NCBI RefSeq assembly: GCF_900188455.1
Contig: NZ_FZOL01000040.1
Location: forward strand, 1 to 34,313
Length of the DNA stretch: 34,313 nucleotides
Reading direction: 5' to 3'
Source: Pseudomonas japonica
GTDB lineage: Bacteria > Pseudomonadota > Gammaproteobacteria > Pseudomonadales > Pseudomonadaceae
The translations under genes were made by a program, and so were the position numbers. Below the pieces are notes generated by a model, which was not told where the DNA came from, made no database searches, and saw only the letters and a program-made list of their open reading frames with translations. This document shows positions 6,166 to 14,060 of the stretch, piece after piece. Position 1 is the stretch's first letter, and each line of letters begins with the position of its first letter.

Positions 6166-7992
6166 ATGCATCCGCGCATTCTTGAGGTCACCGAACGGCT
6201 GATCGCCCGTAGCCGTCCCACCCGCGAACGCTATCTGCAACTGATCCGCGGGGCCGCCGGCGACGGCCCGATGCGCGCTCGTCTGCAGTGCGCCAACTTC
6301 GCCCACGGGGTCGCCGGGTGCGGCAGCGACGACAAGCAGGCCCTGCGTCTGACCAACGCCGCCAACGTCGCCATCGTCTCGGCCTACAACGACCTGCTCT
6401 CCGCGCATCAGCCCTACGAGCACTATCCCGAGCGCATCAAGCAGGCCCTGCGCGAGATCGGTTCGGTCGGTCAGTTCGCCGGCGGGGTGCCGGCCATGTG
6501 CGATGGCGTTACCCAGGGCGAGCCGGGCATGGAACTGGGGATCGCCAGCCGTGAAGTGATCGCCATGTCCACCGCCATCGCCCTGTCGCACAACCTGTTC
6601 GACGCGGCACTGATGCTCGGCATCTGCGACAAGATCGTTCCCGGCCTGTTGATGGGGGCGTTGCGCTTCGGCCATCTGCCGATCCTGTTCGTCCCCGGCG
6701 GACCGATGCCATCGGGCATTTCCAACAAGGAAAAGGCCGAAGTGCGCCAGCGCTACGCCGAAGGCAAGGCCAGCCGCGAAGAGCTGCTGGAGTCGGAGAT
6801 GAAGTCCTACCACAGCCCCGGCACCTGCACCTTCTACGGCACCGCCAACACCAATCAGTTGCTCATGGAAGTGATGGGCCTGCACCTGCCGGGCGCGTCC
6901 TTCGTCAATCCCTACACGCCACTGCGCGACGCTCTCACCGACGAGGCGGCGCGCCAGGTCACCCGGCTGACCAAGGCCAATGGCGGGTTCATGCCGCTGG
7001 GCGAGATCGTCGACGAGAAGGTCCTGGTCAACTCGGTGGTGGCGCTGCACGCCACCGGCGGTTCGACCAACCACACCCTGCACATTCCGGCCATCGCCCA
7101 GGCCGCCGGGATCCAGCTGACCTGGCAGGACATGGCCGACCTCTCCGAGGTGGTGCCGACCCTGTGCCACGTCTATCCCAACGGCAAGGCCGACATCAAC
7201 CACTTCCAGGCCGCGGGCGGCATGGCCTTCCTCATTCGCCAACTGCTGGATGCCGGGCTGCTCCACGAGGACGTCAACACCATCGTCGGGCATGGCCTGC
7301 GCCGTTATACCCAGGAGCCGTTTCTCGACGGCGAGCGCCTGGTCTGGCGCGAGGGGCCGCTGCAGAGCCTCGACGAAACGATCCTGCGGCCGGTGGCGCG
7401 CCCGTTCTCCGCGGAAGGCGGCCTGCGGGTGATGGAGGGCAACCTGGGCCGCGGGGTCATGAAAGTCTCCGCCGTGGCCACCGAACATCAGGTGGTGGAG
7501 GCCCCGGCGCGGGTGTTCCACGACCAGCAGGAACTGGCCGACGCCTTCAAGGCCGGTGAACTGGAGCGCGACTTCGTCGCCGTGGTGCGCTTCCAGGGGC
7601 CGCGCTGCAACGGCATGCCGGAGCTGCACAAGATGACGCCGTTCCTCGGCGTGCTGCAGGACCGCGGCTTCAAGGTCGCGCTGGTCACCGACGGGCGCAT
7701 GTCCGGCGCCTCGGGCAAGATCCCGGCGGCCATTCATGTCTGCCCCGAGGCCTATGACGGCGGACCGCTGGCCCGGGTACGCGATGGCGATATCGTGCGC
7801 GTCGATGGTCGTGAGGGCACGCTGCTGGTGCGGGTCTCGGCCGAGGAACTGGCCTCCCGCGAACTGCCTGCCGCGCCGCTGGGCAACGACCTCGGTTGTG
7901 GCCGCGAGCTGTTCGGTTTCATGCGCCAGGCCCTGAGCTCGGCGGAGAAGGGCGCGAGCGCCTTCACCCAGGAGCTGGAGGGCTGCAAATGA
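6166..7992 (+). CDS. edd: 6-Phosphogluconate dehydratase (Entner-Doudoroff)
   Basis: This 608-residue cytoplasmic iron-sulfur dehydratase turns 6-phosphogluconate into 2-keto-3-deoxy-6-phosphogluconate, the substrate of Eda and the effector of HexR. It belongs to the IlvD/Edd family. Cluster-ligand cysteines are likely Cys112 in PAMCDGVTQGEPGMELGI and Cys154 in MLGICDKIVPG; further family motifs are ATGGSTNHTLHIPAIA and DGRMSGASGKIPAAIH. Length is normal for Edd. The ATG has GGAG 8 nt upstream. It is the first gene of an operon with glk (4-nt overlap), gltR and gtrS, and is expected to be repressed by HexR. Assignment is secure. Confidence 0.97.
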   Translation: MHPRILEVTERLIARSRPTRERYLQLIRGAAGDGPMRARLQCANFAHGVAGCGSDDKQALRLTNAANVAIVSAYNDLLSAHQPYEHYPERIKQALREIGSVGQFAGGVPAMCDGVTQGEPGMELGIASREVIAMSTAIALSHNLFDAALMLGICDKIVPGLLMGALRFGHLPILFVPGGPMPSGISNKEKAEVRQRYAEGKASREELLESEMKSYHSPGTCTFYGTANTNQLLMEVMGLHLPGASFVNPYTPLRDALTDEAARQVTRLTKANGGFMPLGEIVDEKVLVNSVVALHATGGSTNHTLHIPAIAQAAGIQLTWQDMADLSEVVPTLCHVYPNGKADINHFQAAGGMAFLIRQLLDAGLLHEDVNTIVGHGLRRYTQEPFLDGERLVWREGPLQSLDETILRPVARPFSAEGGLRVMEGNLGRGVMKVSAVATEHQVVEAPARVFHDQQELADAFKAGELERDFVAVVRFQGPRCNGMPELHKMTPFLGVLQDRGFKVALVTDGRMSGASGKIPAAIHVCPEAYDGGPLARVRDGDIVRVDGREGTLLVRVSAEELASRELPAAPLGNDLGCGRELFGFMRQALSSAEKGASAFTQELEGCK

Positions 7993-8960
7993 AGGTCGCG
8001 CTGGTCGGCGATATCGGAGGTACCAACGCCCGCTTCGCCCTCTGGCGCGACGATGCCCTGCATGCCGTGCAGGTGTTCGCCACGGCGGACTACAGCAGCC
8101 CGGAACAGGCCATCGGCGTTTATCTGGAGGCCCAGGGCGTCGCCCGTGGCGAGCTGGAGGCGGTGTGCCTGGCGGTGGCGGGACCGGTGTCCGGCGACGA
8201 ATTCCGCTTCACCAACAGCCACTGGCGAATCAGCCGCGCGAGTTTCTGCGCGGCCTTGCAGATCGAGCACCTGCTGCTGGTCAACGACTTTTCCGCCATG
8301 GCCCTGGGCATGACCCGCCTGCGCCCGGAAGAGCGGGTCAGCGTGTGTGCCGGCGAGGCCGATCCGAGCCGGCCGGCGTTGATCATCGGTCCCGGCACCG
8401 GCCTCGGCGTAGCCAGCCTGCTGCGCCTGGAAGAGGGGCGCTGGCTGGCGATGCCGGGAGAAGGCGGGCATGTCGACCTGCCGGTCAACGATGCCCGCGA
8501 GTCGGCGATTCGCCAGGTCATCGCCGAGCAGACCGGGCATGTCAGCGCCGAAACCGTGCTCAGCGGTGGTGGCCTGCTGCGTCTGTATCACGCCCTCTGC
8601 GCCCTCGATGGCCACACGCCGAGCCTCGCCACCCCCGCGGCCATCACCGACGCCGCGCTGGCGGGCGAACCGGTGGCGCTGGCGGTGATCGAGCAGTTCT
8701 GCCGCTTTCTCGGGCGGGTTGCCGGCAACGATGTGCTGACCCTCGGCGGGCGTGGTGGCGTGTATATCGTCGGCGGCGTGGTGCCGCGCTTCAGCCGCCT
8801 GTTCCTGCGCAGCGGTTTCGCCGAGAGCTTTGCCGACAAGGGCTGCATGAGTGGCTATTTCAAAGGCATCCCGGTGTACCTGGTGACCGCCGAATTCTCC
8901 GGCCTGCTCGGTGCCGGGGTGGCGTTGCAGCAGGCACTGGGTGGCCCCTCAAGGGTGTGA
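7989..8960 (+). CDS. glk: Glucokinase
   Basis: This cytoplasmic enzyme of 323 residues phosphorylates glucose entering through OprB and the Gts transporter, giving glucose-6-phosphate for Zwf. The phosphate-binding loop GDIGGTNARFAL is at residues 8-19, the catalytic aspartate lies in LLVNDFSAMALG, and the ATP and sugar-binding motifs IIGPGTGLGVA and PGEGGHVDLPV follow. The start overlaps the edd stop in an ATGA junction, implying translational coupling. Reading further upstream in this frame would run into edd and adds no family homology. Length and motifs fit the bacterial glucokinase (Glk, COG0837) family. Confidence 0.95.
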   Translation: MKVALVGDIGGTNARFALWRDDALHAVQVFATADYSSPEQAIGVYLEAQGVARGELEAVCLAVAGPVSGDEFRFTNSHWRISRASFCAALQIEHLLLVNDFSAMALGMTRLRPEERVSVCAGEADPSRPALIIGPGTGLGVASLLRLEEGRWLAMPGEGGHVDLPVNDARESAIRQVIAEQTGHVSAETVLSGGGLLRLYHALCALDGHTPSLATPAAITDAALAGEPVALAVIEQFCRFLGRVAGNDVLTLGGRGGVYIVGGVVPRFSRLFLRSGFAESFADKGCMSGYFKGIPVYLVTAEFSGLLGAGVALQQALGGPSRV

Positions 8961-8978
8961 ACGACAAGGACCGCCGTC

Positions 8979-9689
8979 ATGAGCAAGTCGATCCTCCTGG
9001 TCGATGACGACCAGGACATCCGTGAACTGCTGCAGACCTACCTCAGCCGTTGCGGCTTCCAGGTTCGCGCCGTGGCCGATGGCGCGGGCTTTCGCCAGGC
9101 GCTGGACGCCGAGGGCTGCGACCTGGCGATCCTCGACGTGATGCTGCCCGACGAGGACGGCTTCAGCCTGTGCCGCTGGGTGCGCCAGCATCCGCGCCAG
9201 GCGCGGGTGCCGATCATCATGCTCACCGCCAGTTCCGACGAGGCGGATCGGGTCATCGGGCTGGAGCTGGGCGCCGACGACTACCTGGGCAAGCCGTTCA
9301 GCCCCCGGGAGCTGCAGGCGCGGATCAAGGCCCTGTTGCGCCGGGCCGGCTTCCAGGCGCCGGGCGGCGAGGTGCTGGCGTTCGATGAATGGCGCCTGGA
9401 TACGGTCAGCCACCGCCTGTTCCATCGCGACGGCGAGGAAGTGATTCTGTCCGGTGCCGACTTCGCCCTGCTCAAGCTGTTCCTCGATCATCCGCAGCAG
9501 ATCCTCGACCGCGACACCATCGGCAACGCTACCCGCGGGCGCGAGCCGATGCCGCTGGACCGCATCGTCGACATGGCGGTCAGCCGCCTGCGCCAGCGCC
9601 TGCGCGACACCGACAAACCGCCGCGCCTGATCCGCACCGTGCGCGGCAGCGGCTACCTGCTGGCGGCCAGCGTTGCGCCCTCGCACTGA
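8979..9689 (+). CDS. gltR: Response regulator GltR (OmpR family), glucose transport regulation
   Basis: This two-component DNA-binding regulator of 236 residues should control glucose uptake genes under the kinase GtrS. The receiver domain has the acidic pocket DDD (about residues 9-11), phospho-acceptor Asp53 in LAILDVMLPDEDG, Thr in MLTASSDE and Lys105 in LGKPFSP. The C-terminal winged helix includes GADFALLKLFLDHPQQILDRD and RLIRTVRGSGYLL. AAGGA lies 8 nt before the ATG, 18 nt after glk. P. putida calls the orthologue gltR-2. Its likely target region is the gtsA promoter, but no certain operator is visible there. Confidence 0.92.
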   Translation: MSKSILLVDDDQDIRELLQTYLSRCGFQVRAVADGAGFRQALDAEGCDLAILDVMLPDEDGFSLCRWVRQHPRQARVPIIMLTASSDEADRVIGLELGADDYLGKPFSPRELQARIKALLRRAGFQAPGGEVLAFDEWRLDTVSHRLFHRDGEEVILSGADFALLKLFLDHPQQILDRDTIGNATRGREPMPLDRIVDMAVSRLRQRLRDTDKPPRLIRTVRGSGYLLAASVAPSH

Positions 9690-11127
9690 GCGGCGCGGGC
9701 GCCTGCCGCTGCCACGCTCGCTGCTGGGGCGCATGCTCCTGCTGACCTTGCTGGTGGTGCTGGTGGCGCAGGGCTTGTCGAGCCTGATCTGGCTGTCGCA
9801 ATTGCGCGCCAGCCAGCGCGAAGGCCTGGTCGCCAGTGCGCGCAGCCTGGCCCATTCGATGAGCGCCAGCGTCAGTTACTTCCGTTCGCTGCCGCTGGCC
9901 TATCGACCGCTGGCCCTGGACCAGCTGCGCAGCATGGGCGGCACGCGCTTTTTCGTCTCGCTCAACGAACGCCCGCTGGACATGCGGGTATTGCCTGCCA
10001 CACCGCGCAAGGAGGCGGTGGTCGCCGCCGTGGATGAGGTGCTGCGCCAGCGCCTTGGCGAGCAGATGCTGATCTCGGTGGAGTTCGTCAGCCCGCAGGA
10101 CCTGCGCATCTTCAACAGCGGCCTGAAGCTCGACGAGTTGCCACGCTCCTGGGCGCATTACGCGCTGACCCTGGAGCCGGTGGAGCCGCCTGTGCTGGTG
10201 ACGCAGATCCGCCTGGCCGAAGGCGAATGGCTGTACATCGCCTCGCTGCTGCCGGAGCCCTACACCAGCCTCGAAGATGAAGGACTGCCGCGCCAGCAAC
10301 TGTGGTTCATCGGCCTCACCAGTTTCTTCCTGCTGCTGTTCATCGGCCTGCTGGTGCACTGGCAGAGCCGTCCGCTCAAGCGCCTGGCCCTGGCCGCGCG
10401 GGAGATGTCGCTGGGGGCGGACGTCGAGCCGGTGGTGGAGGGGGGCGGCAGCGAGGTGGAGGAGGTCGCGCGGGCGTTCAACGCCATGCGCGAGCGCATC
10501 AGCCGTTACCTGACCGAGCGCAGCCAGTTGTTCAGCGCGATTTCCCATGACCTGCGCACGCCCATCACCCGCTTGCGCCTGCGCGTCGAGTTGCTGGAGG
10601 ACGAGCAGGTGCAGGGCAAGTTCAGCCGCGACCTGGACGAGCTGGAGATGCTGGTCAAGGGCGCGCTGCAATGCGTGAAGGACACCGATATCCACGAGAA
10701 CATCGAACCCATCGATCTCAACCAGGTGCTGGAGTTTCTCGTCGAACCGTACCTGGCCAGCGGCCGGGTCACGGTCAGCGGGCGCGCCGTGGCGGCCTAT
10801 CCGGGCAAGCCATTGGCGCTGCGCCGGTGCATCGGCAATCTGATCGACAACGCCTTGAAGTACGGCGAGCGCGCGCACCTGCGGATCATCGATGGCGAGG
10901 AGCGCTTTGTCCTGCAGGTCGATGACGAGGGGCCGGGGGTTCCGGCGCAGCGCCTGGAGCAGGTGTTCGAGCCGCATTTCCGCCTGTCCGGCGCGCAGCA
11001 GGGGTATGGCCTGGGTCTTGGGATCGCGCGGAATATCGCTCATAGCCATGGTGGCGAGGTGAGCCTGCGCAATCTGCGCGAGGGTGGCTTGCGGGTGACC
11101 TTGAGTTTGCCCAGGTATCGGGGATGA
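9673..11127 (+). CDS. gtrS: Sensor histidine kinase GtrS
   Basis: This inner-membrane kinase of 484 residues is the partner of GltR; the Pseudomonas orthologue senses 2-ketogluconate or 6-phosphogluconate-related signals. Membrane helix 1 is MLLLTLLVVLVAQGLSSLIW (about 21-40), followed by a periplasmic domain of about 165 residues, helix 2 LWFIGLTSFFLLLFIGLLVHW (about 211-231), HAMP, and the H box FSAISHDLRTPITRLRLR with His292. The ATPase domain has the N box NLIDNALKYG and G boxes DDEGPGVP and GYGLGLGIARNIA. The start is a TTG at 9673 overlapping gltR by 17 nt. The next ATG (9733) would begin at helix 1 and remove the positively charged lead-in, so TTG is preferred without a strong Shine-Dalgarno. 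Confidence 0.9.
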   Translation: MRPRTERRGRLPLPRSLLGRMLLLTLLVVLVAQGLSSLIWLSQLRASQREGLVASARSLAHSMSASVSYFRSLPLAYRPLALDQLRSMGGTRFFVSLNERPLDMRVLPATPRKEAVVAAVDEVLRQRLGEQMLISVEFVSPQDLRIFNSGLKLDELPRSWAHYALTLEPVEPPVLVTQIRLAEGEWLYIASLLPEPYTSLEDEGLPRQQLWFIGLTSFFLLLFIGLLVHWQSRPLKRLALAAREMSLGADVEPVVEGGGSEVEEVARAFNAMRERISRYLTERSQLFSAISHDLRTPITRLRLRVELLEDEQVQGKFSRDLDELEMLVKGALQCVKDTDIHENIEPIDLNQVLEFLVEPYLASGRVTVSGRAVAAYPGKPLALRRCIGNLIDNALKYGERAHLRIIDGEERFVLQVDDEGPGVPAQRLEQVFEPHFRLSGAQQGYGLGLGIARNIAHSHGGEVSLRNLREGGLRVTLSLPRYRG

Positions 11128-11166
11128 GGCCCCGAAGAAGAACAAGGATTACGCGACTCGCCAGTC

Positions 11167-11188
11167 ATTATTTCGCATGTTAAATAAT
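11167..11188. promoter_or_regulatory. AT-rich palindrome, candidate operator of the MarR-type regulator
   Basis: ATTATTT and AAATAAT form a perfect 7-bp inverted repeat around an 8-nt centre in a GC-rich neighbourhood. It is centred about 25 nt upstream of a perfect TATAAT (11200-11205). Size and AT content are typical of MarR operators, and a marR gene is the second gene downstream, so autoregulation is inferred. Confidence 0.55.
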
Positions 11189-11199
11189 AGCTTCACACC

Positions 11200-11205
11200 T
11201 ATAAT
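11200..11205 (+). promoter_or_regulatory. -10 element of the hydrolase-marR operon
   Basis: A consensus TATAAT lies 13 nt before the preferred ATG at 11219. It predicts a start near 11212 and thus a leader of only about 7 nt. No good -35 is visible at normal spacing. Confidence 0.5.
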
Positions 11206-11218
11206 TCCAGGCCTCGCC

Positions 11219-12085
11219 ATGAACCGCACGACCCACGCGATCCCCTGCACCGACGGCTTCATCCTCCGCGCCAATCTCTTCGGCCAGCCCGACAGGGCCC
11301 GGGCACTGGTCCTGCTGCACCCGGCCACCGCGGTGACCGAACGCATGTACGCGGCCTTCGCCAGTCACCTCGCCGACCAGGGCTTCCTCGCCCTGACCTA
11401 CAACTACCGCGGCATGCAGGCCGGGACCCCGGCCAAGGCGGTCAAGGCGGGTTTCAGTACCTGGGCAGAGTTCGATGTGGAAGCGGTGACCCGCTGGGCC
11501 GCCGGGGAATTCCCCGATCTGCCGCTGTTCGCCGTTGGCCACAGCTTCGGCGGCCATGCCATCGGCCTGTGCGACAGCAGCCGCCTGCTCAGCGGCGCGG
11601 TGCTGATCGCCTCGCAGGCCGGCTGCCTGCGCTTCATCCGGCCCACCACCGAGCGCCTGCGGGTCGCCGCCCTGCTCAAAGTGATCGGGCCGTTCTGCGC
11701 GCGGGTCATGGGCTATGTGCCGGGACGCAGGCTGGGCATCGGCGAAGACCTGCCGGCCCAGGTGATGCTCGAATGGAGCCGCTGGACCTCGCTGCCCAAC
11801 TATTTCTTCGATGACCCGACGATGCACGCCGCCGAGCGCTTCCGCCGCCCGTGCATGCCGCTGTTGTCCATCGGCTTCGATGACGACCCGTGGGCGCCGG
11901 CGGATGCCATCGACCTGATGAGCGGCCGCCTGGCCAACTGCAGGGTGGAGCGTCGCCAGTACGGACCGGCGGACAGCCACGGCCAGGCCATCGGGCATCT
12001 GGGGTTCTTCCGTGATCGTCACGCCACGACGCTGTGGCCGCAGGTCTGCGACTGGCTGGCGCGGCGGGTCGAGGAGCGCGCCTGA
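11219..12085 (+). CDS. Alpha/beta hydrolase of unknown substrate (COG4757-like)
   Basis: This cytoplasmic protein of 288 residues has the alpha/beta hydrolase fold. The nucleophile elbow is GHSFGGHAIG, the probable acid is in SIGFDDDPWAPADAI, and the catalytic His is in IGHLGFFRDRH; LVLLHPATAVTE and YNYRGMQ are early strands. No signal peptide or lid domain is evident and the substrate cannot be read from sequence. I chose the ATG at 11219; an in-frame ATG at 11177 lies inside the palindrome and upstream of the TATAAT, so it is unlikely to be transcribed. It overlaps the marR start by one base. In my memory of P. putida this pair is not found between gtrS and gtsA, so it may be a local insertion. 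Confidence 0.85.
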   Translation: MNRTTHAIPCTDGFILRANLFGQPDRARALVLLHPATAVTERMYAAFASHLADQGFLALTYNYRGMQAGTPAKAVKAGFSTWAEFDVEAVTRWAAGEFPDLPLFAVGHSFGGHAIGLCDSSRLLSGAVLIASQAGCLRFIRPTTERLRVAALLKVIGPFCARVMGYVPGRRLGIGEDLPAQVMLEWSRWTSLPNYFFDDPTMHAAERFRRPCMPLLSIGFDDDPWAPADAIDLMSGRLANCRVERRQYGPADSHGQAIGHLGFFRDRHATTLWPQVCDWLARRVEERA

Positions 12086-12507
12086 TGAACCACGACCGTC
12101 GCTACGTCCTGCTCCTGAGCAACGCGCAGAAGCGCCTGCGCCGTCATCTGGAAGCGCGCGCCGAGGCGCAGGCCGGGATCAGCCTGGTCCAGGCCGGCGC
12201 GCTGTTCGCCTTGCTCAGGCAGGACGGCGCGTTGAGCACGGAGGTCGCCAGCCAGCTGGATATCGCCCCCTCGGCGATGACCGGGCTGGCTGATCGCATG
12301 CTCCGCGCCGGACTGCTGGAACGCCGTGTCGACGAGCAGGACAAGCGCATCAACCGGCTGTGGCTGACCACGCACGGCCGTGAGGTGGCCGCCCTCGCCC
12401 AGGGCGAGCTGGCGCCGCTCAACCAGACCCTCGCGGAAGGCTTCAGCAGCGAGGAAATGCAGGTGGTGTCGCGCTGGCTGACGGCGGTGGCGCAGCGCTT
12501 CGCCTGA
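12085..12507 (+). CDS. MarR-family transcriptional regulator
   Basis: This winged-helix regulator of 140 residues is co-transcribed with the hydrolase: its ATG shares a base with the hydrolase stop (TGATG). The DNA-binding part reads LFALLRQDGALSTEVASQLDIAPSAMTGLADRM, with the wing RRVDEQDKRINRLWLTTHG, typical of MarR. No conserved redox cysteine is present. The likely role is control of its own operon through the palindrome at 11167-11188, responding to a small ligand that the hydrolase may metabolise; this is inference. A strong hairpin follows at 12512-12539. Confidence 0.9.
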   Translation: MNHDRRYVLLLSNAQKRLRRHLEARAEAQAGISLVQAGALFALLRQDGALSTEVASQLDIAPSAMTGLADRMLRAGLLERRVDEQDKRINRLWLTTHGREVAALAQGELAPLNQTLAEGFSSEEMQVVSRWLTAVAQRFA

Positions 12508-12511
12508 AACG

Positions 12512-12539
12512 GCGAATGTCACCACCCGGTGACATTCGC
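12512..12539 (+). terminator. Hairpin after marR
   Basis: A perfect 12-bp stem (GCGAATGTCACC and GGTGACATTCGC) with a 4-nt loop begins 5 nt after the marR stop. There is no T-run, so termination strength is uncertain; it should separate the cassette from the gts operon. Confidence 0.55.
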
Positions 12540-12616
12540 GCATCCCTTCGTTACTTGTCCGTCGCGGTGGCTGGTTAGACTCCAATGCAAGCGCAAGCAC
12601 CCTGACTTGCCGGCAT

Positions 12617-12627
12617 AACAACAAGAA
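12617..12627 (+). promoter_or_regulatory. CA motif (Crc/Hfq target) at the gtsA ribosome binding site
   Basis: AACAACAAGAA is an extended AANAANAA motif immediately 5' of and touching the gtsA Shine-Dalgarno GAAAGG (12625-12630). Hfq/Crc binding here would block ribosome loading when preferred organic acids are present. The motif definition is established; regulation of this copy is inferred. Confidence 0.75.
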
Positions 12628-12639
12628 AGGTTCCTGTCG

Positions 12640-13902
12640 ATGAATGCGATCACCCGTCTTGCCACCGTCGTCTCCCTTGCCTCGCTGTTTCCCCTGAGCG
12701 CCCTGGCCGATAACCCCGGTACTGTGGAAGTCCTGCACTGGTGGACCTCCGGCGGCGAAGCCCGCGCGGTGGAAACCCTCAAGGCGCAGGTGCAGAAGGA
12801 CGGCTTCGTCTGGAAGGACAATGCCGTCGCCGGCGGTGGTGGTGCCGCCGCCATGACCGTGCTGAAGACCCGCGCCATCTCCGGCAACCCGCCCGCCGCC
12901 GCGCAGATCAAGGGCCCGGATATCCAGGAGTGGGGCGCCCTCGGCCTGCTCACCGAGCTGGACGAGGTGGCCGCGGCCAACCAGTGGGACAGCCTGCTGC
13001 CGGCGCAGGTCGCGCAGATCATGAAGTACGACGGCCACTACGTCGCCGTGCCGGTGAACATCCACCGGGTCAACTGGCTGTGGATCAACCCGCAGGTGTT
13101 CGACAAGGCCGGGGCCAAGGTGCCGACCACCCTCGACGAACTGTTCGCCGCCGCCGACAAGCTCAAGGCCGCCGGCTTCATCCCCCTGGCCCATGGCGGC
13201 CAGCCGTGGCAGGACAGCACGGTGTTCGAGGACATCGCCCTGAGCATCCTCGGTCCCCAGGGCTATCGCGCGGCCTTCGTCGATCTCGACGAGAAGACCC
13301 TGACCGGGGCGAAGATGATCGAGGTCTTCACCGCGCTCAAGCGCCTCGGCACCTACATGGACCCCAACCGTGCCGGGCGCGACTGGAACATCGCCGCCGC
13401 CGAGGTGATCAGCGGCAAGGCCGGCATGCAGGTCATGGGCGACTGGGCCAAGAGCGAATGGACCGCTGCCGGCAAGGTGGCGGGCAAGGATTACCAGTGC
13501 GTGCCGTTTCCCGGCACTCAGGGCACCTTCGCCTACAACATCGACTCGCTGGCGATGTTCAGGCTGAAGAACGCCAACGACATCAAGGCGCAGAACGACC
13601 TGGCCAAGGTGGCCCTGGAGCCGCAGTTCCAGACCGTGTTCAACCAGAACAAGGGTTCGCTGCCGGTGCGCCAGGACATGGACATGAGCCAGTTCGACGC
13701 CTGCACGCAGAAGTCCGCGACGGACTTCAAGGAAGCGGCCAAGGGTGACGGTCTGCAGCCGAGCATGGCGCACAACATGGCCACGACCCTGGCGGTGCAG
13801 GGGGCGATCTTCGATGTGGTGACCAACTTCCTCAATGACCCAGGGGCCTCGCCGGAGACGGCGGTGAAGCAGCTGAATTCGGCGATCAAGTCGGCCAAGT
13901 AA
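12640..13902 (+). CDS. gtsA: Glucose ABC transporter, periplasmic substrate-binding protein
   Basis: This 420-residue protein should capture glucose in the periplasm and deliver it to GtsBC. A signal peptide occupies residues 1-23, ending SALA. The mature part is a type-1 extracellular solute-binding protein: VEVLHWWTSGGEARAVETLKAQ near the start, aromatic-rich sugar-contact regions, and AGMQVMGDWAKSEW in the second lobe. It lies first in the gtsABCD-oprB operon. The 132-nt region before it holds the marR hairpin, a possible TTGTCC/TAGACT promoter with short spacing, tandem GCAAGC repeats (12587-12598) and the CA motif. A 158-nt gap containing a large inverted repeat separates it from gtsB. 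Assignment rests on family plus operon. Confidence 0.94.
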   Translation: MNAITRLATVVSLASLFPLSALADNPGTVEVLHWWTSGGEARAVETLKAQVQKDGFVWKDNAVAGGGGAAAMTVLKTRAISGNPPAAAQIKGPDIQEWGALGLLTELDEVAAANQWDSLLPAQVAQIMKYDGHYVAVPVNIHRVNWLWINPQVFDKAGAKVPTTLDELFAAADKLKAAGFIPLAHGGQPWQDSTVFEDIALSILGPQGYRAAFVDLDEKTLTGAKMIEVFTALKRLGTYMDPNRAGRDWNIAAAEVISGKAGMQVMGDWAKSEWTAAGKVAGKDYQCVPFPGTQGTFAYNIDSLAMFRLKNANDIKAQNDLAKVALEPQFQTVFNQNKGSLPVRQDMDMSQFDACTQKSATDFKEAAKGDGLQPSMAHNMATTLAVQGAIFDVVTNFLNDPGASPETAVKQLNSAIKSAK

Positions 13903-13919
13903 ACCGGCGTGCACCTTCC

Positions 13920-14024
13920 CCTGTAGGAGCTGGCTTGCCTGCGAAGGACCGCACAGCGGTCCCAGACCTCACCGCTTCGGGGACCGCTTCGCAGTCCTTT
14001 CGCAGGCAAGCCAGCTCCTACAGG
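13920..14024. repeat. Long inverted repeat between gtsA and gtsB
   Basis: Perfect 26-bp arms (13920-13945 and 13999-14024, containing TGTAGGAGCTGGCTTGCC) enclose a loop with a further GC-rich hairpin. It is related to the repeat at 4786-4936. It begins 17 nt after the gtsA stop inside the operon. It could stabilise the gtsA message or cause partial termination so that binding protein is made in excess of GtsBCD. Confidence 0.8.
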
Positions 14025-14060
14025 AAACCGGTCCAACCGCATTTAGCATGAGACTTCCCC

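Noticed and set aside
7896..7988. N-terminal extension of glucokinase
   Set aside because: It overlaps the end of edd, while the ATG at 7989 forms a normal ATGA junction and starts the conserved MKVALVGDIGGTN.
11135..11145. AAGAAGAACAA, a CA motif (Crc/Hfq-like) after gtrS
   Set aside because: It lies 74 nt before the hydrolase start and upstream of its predicted promoter, so it would be in the 3' end of the gtrS message, away from any start codon. A single copy does not make a CrcZ-like RNA.
12555..12581. TTGTCC / TAGACT promoter and tandem GCAAGC repeats as a GltR site before gtsA
   Set aside because: The spacer is only 15 nt and the 6-nt repeat period does not fit usual OmpR-family spacing; kept only as a remark under gtsA.
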